A DNA stretch of 64,000 nucleotides, taken from NCBI GenBank assembly GCA_903995115.1, contig LR877161.1, positions 62,001 to 126,000 on the forward strand, written 5' to 3'. Source of the stretch: Angomonas deanei. Its lineage: Eukaryota > Euglenozoa > Kinetoplastea > Trypanosomatida > Trypanosomatidae. Of the stretch, positions 27,249 to 35,900 are shown piece after piece (positions within the stretch are counted from its first letter, which is position 1; the number at the start of each line of letters is the position of its first letter). The translations under genes and the position numbers were made by a program. The notes beneath the pieces are model-generated. The model ran no database searches and had not been told where the DNA came from. It worked only from the letters and a program-made list of their open reading frames with translations.

Positions 27249-28649
27249 CTATTTTCCCTTTTTCTGTGTCGTCGTATGAAACGTTGGTTTGGTATAACTC
27301 TTCTTCTGGCACAAGTGCCACCCGCCCATCAGACAGGTACACACCAGAAGCGCGTAGAGGGACAGCAGCATAACCCCCAGCAGTCGCCGCATCCGACTGG
27401 CGGACCCCTCGGTGGATACAATCATCACCGAAAAGAAGCACACACTGACGAGGTACGGGTGGCAGGAGAGGTCGAGGGAGCGGCCCATCGTCCAGGCGAA
27501 CAGCACCACCACCGGCATCACCCACATGACCATATCAATCATGCAGTGGAAGGCAATGGAGGCCCCCATGTCGACCCGACCCTCGCGGGAGAAGAGAAAG
27601 GACGAGGCGAGCTCCCCAGCATTGAAGGAGAGCGGGATCAACACCACCAGGACGAAGGGCAGTGGCAGGGCGCAGGCACGGGCGGCAGGCAGCAGTGTGC
27701 AGGCGACCACCCCACACAACAGCACCTCAATCGTCTGAAAGATACTAAACCCCCAAAGTGCCACACTCCTCGTAAAACGTGGCTCCGAGTGGGCCCCACG
27801 CGCGATCCCCTCTCGCGAGTGTACAGTGTGATAATACGTGAGTGCATACCACCAGTTGGTGGGGAAGTGTAATCTACCATCGGCGTCAAAGTAGCGGGAC
27901 CGAATGGTATTAACAAGGTACAGCAGATAGGCGGGGAGGGCGCAGGCGCAGAGGAGACGCGAGATGAGCAGCACGTTCTGCTCCTGCTTGAGGGGCGTGG
28001 TGGTGTCCGCGCTCCGCTCAAAGTCAGGGATGGCAATCATGTACTCATACAAAGTAGGAAACATGAAAAGAATGAGACAGAAGCGCATCCCCTCCCCGAA
28101 GGAGCCCAGCATTTGCAGGCCAAACACCGTCTGGTCCTCCGCCATGGGGGTGAAGACGACCGATACCCCTAGCACCAGCAACAGATGCAGCAAGATGCTG
28201 CCAATCATGACGGTCCGCACATAACAGGCAAACCGCTCCTCTCCCATCACCACGATGAAAAGGAAAAAGGCAAACTCCGAGGAGTGTTCAATGAGCAGAC
28301 TGGAGAGCATGCTTAACGCGGCGTTGTCCTCGTGGGTGACGACGTCCCCGGCGTACTCAGAGGCCCAACCGCCGACGAGCGGAATGGTGAGGAGGGAAAG
28401 AAAAAACAACGCCGCGGAGACCGATGGAGAAAATTCTTTAACGTTCACTCCGTAAAAGACAAACAAGAAGCATAGAACGATAAGGAGAAACAAACAAACT
28501 ACTTTTCCGTATTTTAATAGCTGAAACGAGTTCGCGAATTGATTTTTGATGGTGAGCGTGCGCAGGTCGTCCTCGTCTTGTAGGCCGAAGGAGTTCCGTG
28601 ACGGGCTCGGCTCTTCCGTGCCGTACGCTCTCAGTTGATTCCGCATCAT
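27249..28649 (-). CDS. Divergent cation/proton exchanger of the CaCA (CAX/VCX1-like) type
   Basis: The protein has 10-11 predicted membrane segments and two inverted-repeat-like motifs. The first is LTIPLVGGWASEYAGDVV followed by LLIEHSSEFAFF. The second is VLIPLSFNAGELASSF followed by DMGASIAF, comparable to the IPIVGNAAEH and MDLAIGIAV motifs of Ca2+/H+ antiporters. An acidic residue is kept in each repeat, but the canonical Asn of GNxPE is lost in repeat 1 and the Gly in repeat 2 (FNAGE). It would act as a vacuolar or acidocalcisomal cation/H+ exchanger if active. The assignment is by motif layout, so moderate confidence. The N-terminal 40 residues are cytosolic. No frame break is seen. 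Confidence 0.65.
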   Translation of the reverse strand: MMRNQLRAYGTEEPSPSRNSFGLQDEDDLRTLTIKNQFANSFQLLKYGKVVCLFLLIVLCFLFVFYGVNVKEFSPSVSAALFFLSLLTIPLVGGWASEYAGDVVTHEDNAALSMLSSLLIEHSSEFAFFLFIVVMGEERFACYVRTVMIGSILLHLLLVLGVSVVFTPMAEDQTVFGLQMLGSFGEGMRFCLILFMFPTLYEYMIAIPDFERSADTTTPLKQEQNVLLISRLLCACALPAYLLYLVNTIRSRYFDADGRLHFPTNWWYALTYYHTVHSREGIARGAHSEPRFTRSVALWGFSIFQTIEVLLCGVVACTLLPAARACALPLPFVLVVLIPLSFNAGELASSFLFSREGRVDMGASIAFHCMIDMVMWVMPVVVLFAWTMGRSLDLSCHPYLVSVCFFSVMIVSTEGSASRMRRLLGVMLLSLYALLVCTCLMGGWHLCQKKSYTKPTFHTTTQKKGK

Positions 28650-28840
28650 TGTACGAGTACTAATGAGTATGAAAAAAGGGGGGAAGAGAGGAGATAATTT
28701 GTTTGTTTATTATCTTGAAACAGGGAAACATTGAAGATGATGGTTGGCCGTAAATAGGGGGGTCACTTTCTTTTTTTTTTGTTTACATGGTGTCAATGGA
28801 TATACATATTGATTATTATTCTTCATACAGAAAAGTCAAC

Positions 28841-31159
28841 CTACTGCCTCGGTAAGCATTCATTCATTTCTAAAAACTGTTTGGCGGTGTTGCCGTGCGC
28901 CGCGTACTTTTCTTCCGTCACGTATCGCTCCGCCGCTAAGATGGCAAGAGCGGTGAGAGGCAGCGGCAGTCCACGCATGTAGGCGAGCGCCACCACTGTC
29001 GCCCACTCCTCGGGGGAGAGTGCCTCGGGACAGGCCACGCGCACTTTTCCTTCCGCCACGCCGATCGCCGCACTGTACAGGGCGGACACCAGGAATGAGC
29101 CATCGCGCCTCTGCAGAGGGACTAACCGGGCGGGACTAGGCGGCGCCAGCACGGTCTCGACCACATCCCTGACGAGCGCGCGGAGGAACTCGACAGGGGT
29201 TTCGGTCTTTGCCGCCAAGAGGGGCAGGGGCGCTGGGGGAGGGGTGCGGTGCCCACGGAACAGACTGCTCTGCACTACCCGCGCGGCGTGACGCCGCTGC
29301 ACCTCCGTCGTGTACAGTATCCCCGCCTCGTGGTACTCCAGGTTGACCTTCTGCTCATCGGCGCCGTCGCGGCGGAGGACCAGTTGGGTGTGGAGCGAAG
29401 GAACGGAGAGTGCCATGGAGAGGGTAGCCAGCTCCTCATTCCCTGCGAAGTGACCTCTAGCGTGGTCGGTCAAGGCACGAATCCGTTGCAGTGCCGCGGC
29501 CGCGTGGAGCATGCTACTCTCCTCCGACTGTCCAAAGAGGATCTCACACTGACTCTGCTCCGGCTGCGTGGACAGCTCGTAGGCACCGATGAACTCGACC
29601 ACCTGCTGGCCCACCTTGCCGGTCGCATAGGCCGAGACCTTTCCGGCAATAGAAGACGGCGCCAGCGCGGAGAGGTACTGCTGGGAGCCTTGCGGAAGGA
29701 CCGGAAGGGTGTCAGGGAGGAAGCCGCAGCGCACACCCTCCTCGTAGAAGGCTACTCGTATATTCGTGAGGGTCGGCACAATCGCAGTGGCGAGCAGCTG
29801 CACCAGTGCCCCAGGGATCTCCTCCAGGCCGCCGGCCCGTCGATAGAGTCCGTTCCCCTTCTCTACCATCACCTCTAGTAGCGCCGGCTGCACGGACGGC
29901 AGGAACTCCAACCCCACGGCGTGCACACGGGAGGTCACGCTACCCTGCGCCGCCAGGGCCACCAGCGGGGAGACATTGGGGATATCTGTTTCATCGGTCA
30001 GCAGCACCACATGACGGACATACCCAGCGAAGATGGCGCCGCACGGGGCGGTTTGTGTCACCGCGGAGGTGAGACCGCCCAACAGCCGCGAGACGCCTTT
30101 GCCAGCTGCCTGCGGTACCAACCCCGAGACCACCGCCGCTAATTGCGCGGGGTCCACCGCGGTGGCCGGCCGACCGCCCTCCGGGAACACGCAAAGGTCG
30201 CCCTCCTCCCGCAGCACTAAGAGATTGACGCGGGTAGAGGGGGGCACGCCATGGAGTGCCATGAAGATGGCCTGCGCGAAGGCCTTGGAGCTCTGCACAT
30301 CGTGCGAGTCAATCAGAAATAACAGTTCCGCATTGGGCTCGCAGCGGCTAATCGCAGGGGTGAGACAGAGGGTGACGGCATGACGGTGAGAGGCCGGTAA
30401 GTCTTGTCCCTTGTCAGAGACCACGAACAGACGGAGGGGCTCCTCGGTGTCCAGTACCGCCGCCACCACCCGCAGCGGGCGGCCGACGGGGGCACGGTCG
30501 AAGGGGGTACGATACTGTAGGAGGAAGGAAGAGTCTCCGCTGTAGGACACCTCCGCCCCTTCCACCTTTTCATCCCTCTCCCCGACGAAGAGGGAGACCC
30601 CACCGCGGAGTGGCACATTGGCGGTGGCGTTCACCGTCAGCACCAATCCGTCCGCTGTCCGCCGCTTCACCGGCACCGTGTAGAGCTGATTATAGGCGAC
30701 CGTCGTCTCCTTGGGGCGGGTGACAGAGGGGAAGAAGTCCCCTGGAATCGTGAAGGAAAGATTCTTTTTTAGGTGTGGTTGGGTTTCAAAGACGACGAGG
30801 TAGGTGGCGACCACGAAGAGGTTCGTCCCGACCACGACGGTCCATGGGACGGTAAAGTCACCCGAGACCAGCGTGCCACTCATCATACTGCTCATCTGCT
30901 TCGTGGTGTAGTTCGTCACCGCCTCCTTTTTTTGGTAATACACCGCCACGGAGCGCAGCGCCCACGACGGCGGGACGGGGTGAAACGACACGGCGGAGTG
31001 ATCCTTGCCGGATTCGTTCAGATACTCCGATTCCACTTTTACTTGCGCGACATTATGGGCGATCGAAACAGAGATGGCTCTGCCGACCAGCGTGAAGCAT
31101 TCGGCGCCGGTACTGACGGAGAACAGACCGGTGGAGGCCGATTGCGGAGGGGCAGACAT
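28841..31159 (-). CDS. VIT and von Willebrand factor A domain protein with degenerate MIDAS
   Basis: The N-terminal ~130 residues resemble a VIT domain (VKVESEYLNESGKDHSAVSF, RSVAVYYQKK). A vWA fold follows from about residue 280 (LLFLIDSHD) to 450, with LLTDETDIP as the late strand. The metal-ion-dependent adhesion site normally reads DxSxS; here it is DSHDV, so metal binding may be lost. The C-terminal third is helical, like the tails of VIT/vWA proteins related to inter-alpha-trypsin inhibitors and vault-PARP. No signal peptide is seen, so it is probably intracellular. Partner and role are unknown. Start at 31157-31159. Confidence 0.8.
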   Translation of the reverse strand: MSAPPQSASTGLFSVSTGAECFTLVGRAISVSIAHNVAQVKVESEYLNESGKDHSAVSFHPVPPSWALRSVAVYYQKKEAVTNYTTKQMSSMMSGTLVSGDFTVPWTVVVGTNLFVVATYLVVFETQPHLKKNLSFTIPGDFFPSVTRPKETTVAYNQLYTVPVKRRTADGLVLTVNATANVPLRGGVSLFVGERDEKVEGAEVSYSGDSSFLLQYRTPFDRAPVGRPLRVVAAVLDTEEPLRLFVVSDKGQDLPASHRHAVTLCLTPAISRCEPNAELLFLIDSHDVQSSKAFAQAIFMALHGVPPSTRVNLLVLREEGDLCVFPEGGRPATAVDPAQLAAVVSGLVPQAAGKGVSRLLGGLTSAVTQTAPCGAIFAGYVRHVVLLTDETDIPNVSPLVALAAQGSVTSRVHAVGLEFLPSVQPALLEVMVEKGNGLYRRAGGLEEIPGALVQLLATAIVPTLTNIRVAFYEEGVRCGFLPDTLPVLPQGSQQYLSALAPSSIAGKVSAYATGKVGQQVVEFIGAYELSTQPEQSQCEILFGQSEESSMLHAAAALQRIRALTDHARGHFAGNEELATLSMALSVPSLHTQLVLRRDGADEQKVNLEYHEAGILYTTEVQRRHAARVVQSSLFRGHRTPPPAPLPLLAAKTETPVEFLRALVRDVVETVLAPPSPARLVPLQRRDGSFLVSALYSAAIGVAEGKVRVACPEALSPEEWATVVALAYMRGLPLPLTALAILAAERYVTEEKYAAHGNTAKQFLEMNECLPRQ

Positions 31160-31576
31160 GATGAAAAAAGTATGTATAGGTGTGTATACTATGATAGACT
31201 AACAAAAGAACGGGGGAAAAGAATACTGTGTGAGTTGGACAAAAAAAGAGAAAATTGAAAACGTTTCGAGCACGTAAAAACGAAAAAAAAAAAAAGCATG
31301 TTTTATTATTATTATACTGGACGAACTTCACATAACGGGTCGTTCATTTTAATTATAAAAAAAAAGGAAATTGTTCTCGTTACTTATTGTTATGCTTATG
31401 CTTGACTTGAAGGTTATATTAAAAATCGAAGAAAAAAAAAACTTAATGAGCACAGATCTTGTTTTTTGTTTTTCCTCTGTTACGTGAGACAGTAATTACA
31501 TGGAGGAACGTTTTTCTTTCATTCTTATTATTATTTTTTTCCTTCCTACCTATTTTAGGGTTCTCTCTCTCTCTCT
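31160..31576. other. AT-rich spacer, ends in a CT microsatellite
   Basis: No gene is seen. A TC/CT run at about 31563-31580 abuts the stop of the TRAP-gamma gene. The stretch 31225-31260 is purine-rich on the plus strand, a possible splice tract for the vWA gene. Confidence 0.6.
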
Positions 31577-32095
31577 CTACTTGTGAGAGCTGAGGCGGCG
31601 CAGACGGCTCTCCTCATTCTTCTGAGAGATAAACCACAGAAGGGAGGACGTCAGAAGGGGCGACAGGATGTAGTTGGCGCGAGGGTCGGAGTGGCGAAAC
31701 ATGTAGCACATCAAAAACGTGCACACCAGGAAAAAGATGGTGTTGAGGAAGAAGAGGGTGTACCCCAGTGCCACCTGCAGCCGTAGTCGTCGGAGGAGTC
31801 GCTCATCCTTCTCCCCTACCTCGGTGTAGTGGCGCTGGCGGGACCAGAACTCACTCGCTATCATCACCACATAGGCCTGACGCATCATGTAGGTGGTGAA
31901 GGCACTCACGCAGACAAAGAGGATGGCGTTGGGGACCTTGAACCAGTCGAGGCCGTTGACGGCGTGGGCGTAGTAGACGGGCTGGAAGGAGACGATGAGG
32001 GCTACGATCACCAGAGAGGACTTGGGGTAGTCGAGGCTGTTCTGTTGGATGCGCTCCTGGAGAAGTTCATCGTCGTTCTTTCTCTTGTTGGACAT
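31577..32095 (-). CDS. SSR3: Translocon-associated protein subunit gamma (TRAP-gamma/SSR3)
   Basis: The 172-residue protein has four predicted membrane segments and matches SSR3 in length and pattern: an N-terminal charged helix, a central cytosolic basic helix (EKDERLLRRLRLQ) and the C-terminal signature ANYILSPLLTSSLLWFIS, close to VNYILSISASSGLIALLS of animal SSR3. TRAP-gamma is a subunit of the ER translocon-associated complex that helps Sec61 in protein import. Start is at 32093-32095; the frame is intact. Confidence 0.9.
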   Translation of the reverse strand: MSNKRKNDDELLQERIQQNSLDYPKSSLVIVALIVSFQPVYYAHAVNGLDWFKVPNAILFVCVSAFTTYMMRQAYVVMIASEFWSRQRHYTEVGEKDERLLRRLRLQVALGYTLFFLNTIFFLVCTFLMCYMFRHSDPRANYILSPLLTSSLLWFISQKNEESRLRRLSSHK

Positions 32096-32300
32096 GATGG
32101 GAATATAATTTTGATATTGTATTTTACTTTTTTGTTAGTAGTAGAAGGAGAGAGATAAAGTTGATGTGTTTGGTGCTTCACAGGGGGAAAGAGTTTTCCT
32201 GCAGCAACAAGTAAGCACTGTATAAAGAAAAGAATACAAAAAAAAAAGCGCTAAAATAAAAGGAAAGAAAACAAAAAAAAAATCCTGTTTTTTTGCCTGT

Positions 32301-32726
32301 TTACTTTATCTTCTCCAACGCCTGACGGTACGCCTCCGCCTCCTTGGCGAAGAGCTCGTGCTCGGTAGGGAACTGATCCCAGCCAATCTTGAGGCCAGTC
32401 TCCGTGTCACGCTTGGGGATGATATGGAAGTGCACGTGGGGTACCTCCTGGTGGGCGAGCTTGCCGTTATTCTGCAGCACATTGTACTGCGTCGCCCCGT
32501 CCGGGCCGGCGACCACACGCGCTATCTGAGCCGTCAGCCGGCCGACCTCCGCCGCGTCGTCGAGGTCGAGGTTGTGCAGCTCCGCGGCGTGCGACTTAGG
32601 GATGACGAGCACGTGGCCGCGGGCGATGGGGTTGATGTCCATAAAGGCCAACGCCTTCGTCGTCTCCGCCACCTTGTGGCACGGGATCTTACCCTCCACG
32701 ATCATGCAGAAAATACAACCGGACAT
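32301..32726 (-). CDS. HIT-family nucleotide hydrolase/transferase (Hint-like)
   Basis: The 141-residue protein begins MSGCIFCMIVEGKIPCHKV and has the histidine triad HVHFHIIP near residue 100, GHVLVIPKSH and NNGKLAHQEVPH. It is the Hint branch: a purine nucleoside phosphoramidase-like enzyme acting on AMP conjugates, usually cytosolic. I use the ATG at 32724-32726. The frame is open to 32906, but the additional 60 residues are hydrophobic and match UTR composition, with an unusual pyrimidine-rich stretch just upstream of the chosen ATG. Confidence 0.93.
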   Translation of the reverse strand: MSGCIFCMIVEGKIPCHKVAETTKALAFMDINPIARGHVLVIPKSHAAELHNLDLDDAAEVGRLTAQIARVVAGPDGATQYNVLQNNGKLAHQEVPHVHFHIIPKRDTETGLKIGWDQFPTEHELFAKEAEAYRQALEKIK

Positions 32727-32938
32727 TTGTGCGATAACGATGAGAATAGAAAAAAGTGGTAGCTGTTTTTGTTGTTGGTTTTTGATATGCTGGGAACTGT
32801 AGAAAGGGACAGGGAGAATAATAAGCAAAAGCAAACCGAAGCGTAGCACGGAAACAAAACAGAAAACCCGGGAAGTAGAAAATAAATTAAAAAAAACTAT
32901 ACGCAATTACAATACTGAACAATAAAAAGAAGATGCGG

Positions 32939-35900
32939 TTACTGTAGTGTGGCTCTACCAAACTGTCTTTCCCGTCTCGCCCGTCGCGGTGCTGCGGTCT
33001 CTCCGTCGGCGGCGGCGGCCGCACGCTGACGTCGGGGGCCTCGCGCGATGGGGGCAGCAGTCTCTTGCGTCTTTACTGGTTGCTCTAGCAACTCTCGTTG
33101 TTTCCGCTCATGCTCCTCCCGCCGTGCCTGCGCACGGGCGGCCAGTCGGTTAGGACGGTGACCCTCTTGCGTGGCAGTCCGCTCGACAGGCGCTGGTGGC
33201 AACGGCTCTGGTGTCTCCTCAGGGGTGGCCTCTGCTGCCTCTTCTTCTCTTTCCACCCGACGTCGACGGTGAATCGTTTTCTTCGGTGGAGCGGCCTCGC
33301 CGGTTTCTTTCTTCAAAAGTGCTGCCGCGACCACCTTCTGCTGCTGTCCCTCGTCCTTCCTCGGTGTGGCCGGCAGCGGCGGTGACTCCTCGCCACCGGA
33401 CGTGGTGGGCACTTTGGCGGCAAACACTTTTTTCCTTCTTTTCTTCTCCGTTGAGGTTTTGGTCTCCGGTGTGTGTTTCGCCTGGTGTCGTACCTGATAG
33501 CCTTCACTACGCTTCGCCAGCCGCTCCGCAATGCTGTTGACCACACCAGAAACCTGTGGGAGGGAGGAGGGCAGGGCGGTCTCGTCCAGCTGTGTGCTAA
33601 TCGCCGACACCATGTATTGCACTTCCTCCATGGAGGTGGCGACAATCTGATCTCGCCGTTTGTTGCGTGCGTCAGCGGAGAGCACCGCCACGTCACTCTG
33701 CGCTGCATACATTTCGCACGTCATGACGCCCTCTTTCTGGATCGTCATGGCCAGTGATTGTAGCGTGGAGAGAGTCACCTGCAACTCCGGCAGCACATCA
33801 CCGGACTTGGGGTTGCGGGAAATGTCTTCTATAATCTTTTCAATCACTCCCGCAATCACCCTCGCCTCACTTTCGATAATAAGCAGTCCGTGGGTCAGAA
33901 AGTCCACGCTGCAGTCGGGGGAAATCTCAAATGCATTGAAGTTGGAAGAAATGGACGTCATGAACACCGTCGCGAGGTGGCCAATCAACTTTTGTGTGAC
34001 GGCCGCGCCGAGTATCGGCTGATGGATCCAGTTCATGACCTCATTGGCGCTGGCAATGTAGGCGAGGCACTCGGAGAGGTACGGCCGTATGCTGGTTAAG
34101 GTGTGCGAGGTCGCACGCTGCCAGTCCTGCAAGGGAACGGTGAACCCGTTGCGACGGACCTCCAGTGTGATGGAGGACTGTGGGATCGCGAGATAAATGC
34201 TCATCATGGCGTCAATCACGAGTTGGGAGTGTTCGTACACGCGGGAGAGATAATTACTGGAGAAGGCGGCACACTTTTGATCGCTGGAGTGCTGGGAGAA
34301 CAACTGACCGCAAATGTCAAACAGACATGGTCGGAGAAGATTATCCAGTAAGATGGGAATCAACGCCGTCGGGATGCAGAGGGTGTCCGCCATGCTCTCC
34401 ACAATGTCCCTACTCTGCTCCTCCGGGGAGGCGGTGATGTTGCCACACGCGGACTGACTCTTCAGGTGTAGCATATCGATAAAGGTCAGTAGCAGGTTCG
34501 CCACCAGCGCCTGGATGAGCTCCTCCTGCTCCGCGACGTGGTCGAGCACCAGCTTGCTGTGACACTCGGCCACGAAGAGAGTGATACGGTCCACCTTGTC
34601 CTCTCTAGCAACGGGTGGGGGCATTCCTTCGTCCTGCACGTCTGCGTCTGTCTGAGACTCGTACTTGGTGCTGCCCCTCCGCCGACGGAGAAGACGTCGT
34701 CGGGTCGCCTCGGACTTGCGTCTGCTGTCCACCTCCTTGGTCTCATCCTCGTCCTCCTTCGCGGCAAACAAATCCGCACTGTCAAAGATTTCGGCGTCAC
34801 GGCGTAAAAAGTGCACACTGCGGTCTAGTACAACGGAAAGTAGGTTGAGCAGCTTGGTGGGAAGAATGGAAGACACAAACTCCCTTCCCAGACGAGGACG
34901 TATACGTAACTCGAGGGTCGTCTTGCCATTCTCGACGATAAACGGCATACTGGTGATGTAGGCCTTACTGAGCATGCCGATCCCATGCAAGTAGCACCGG
35001 TAGCAGCTCGACCGCAGCACCTCCAGCTCTTCTAGCAGCTCCCCAATCTCCTCGATCTGTTTATCGGACTGGATGCTGTTGGCGGAACACGACTCCCCGA
35101 CGGCGACTTTGATACGCAGGATAGAGTCCCCTACCATGAGCATCATCCGCTCCCATTGCCCCATGATCACCTCCACGAGTATCGAGGCATACAGCTCCAG
35201 CCTTTCCGACGACGCGTGCAACTTTTTCTCCGCATTGGTGAAAACGGCAATGTTGTTGACGAAGCCCAGCAGCACACTTCGGTTGACAAAAGTTAAAAAG
35301 AGCGAATTCATCACCTCCGAGGCGGAACGGATCATACGGCGGACGACATTGACGGATAAGTCTCTCAGTGTGAGAGGTGTGCCGTCCTTGGAGAGACTTT
35401 TCGGCACCACTGGAATGAACTTTAGGGTTGGCAAGATGGACACCTTCTCCTCTCCTTCGTCAACGTTATCAACCCGACTCGCGCCGTGGTCGGACACATG
35501 AGACAACGCAAAGCTGTCCGTCGTGCTTTGACGGCCAGAGGGGTCCTCGCTGTTCTGCTTCCCTTTCCGCTGCTCCGACGGTTCAGCCTGTAGTTCAGCG
35601 AGCATACGCGCAAGAGGGTCCCCCTCCGGCGGCACAAAGTCAAACAATCCGCTGTGAATCACGGTCGCGATGCCACCCCAGTAAGAGGTGAAGACGTGCT
35701 CCAGGTTGTTCATGCACTCCTCCGTCAGCCTCGCCGCGTAGGAGTTGAGCAGCGCACCTTGGGCCATCACAGTGGCCTCCGTGTCACTCCGCGCGAAGAG
35801 CTGGCGGAGCATGTTGGTGCTGTGAATTTTGATTTGCATACAACTGCCGTCCAAGATATCGACCACATCGGTGGAACCAATTTTGAAGGACGTGTAGGTG

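Noticed and set aside
27015-27872. 285-residue plus-strand open frame
   Set aside because: Starts in an AT-rich spacer with low-complexity Phe/Lys and continues as antisense of the exchanger gene; composition is not protein-like.
32727-32906. 60-residue hydrophobic N-terminal extension of the HIT protein as a signal anchor
   Set aside because: The stretch has spacer-like composition and the family start MSGCIFC is preserved at 32726.
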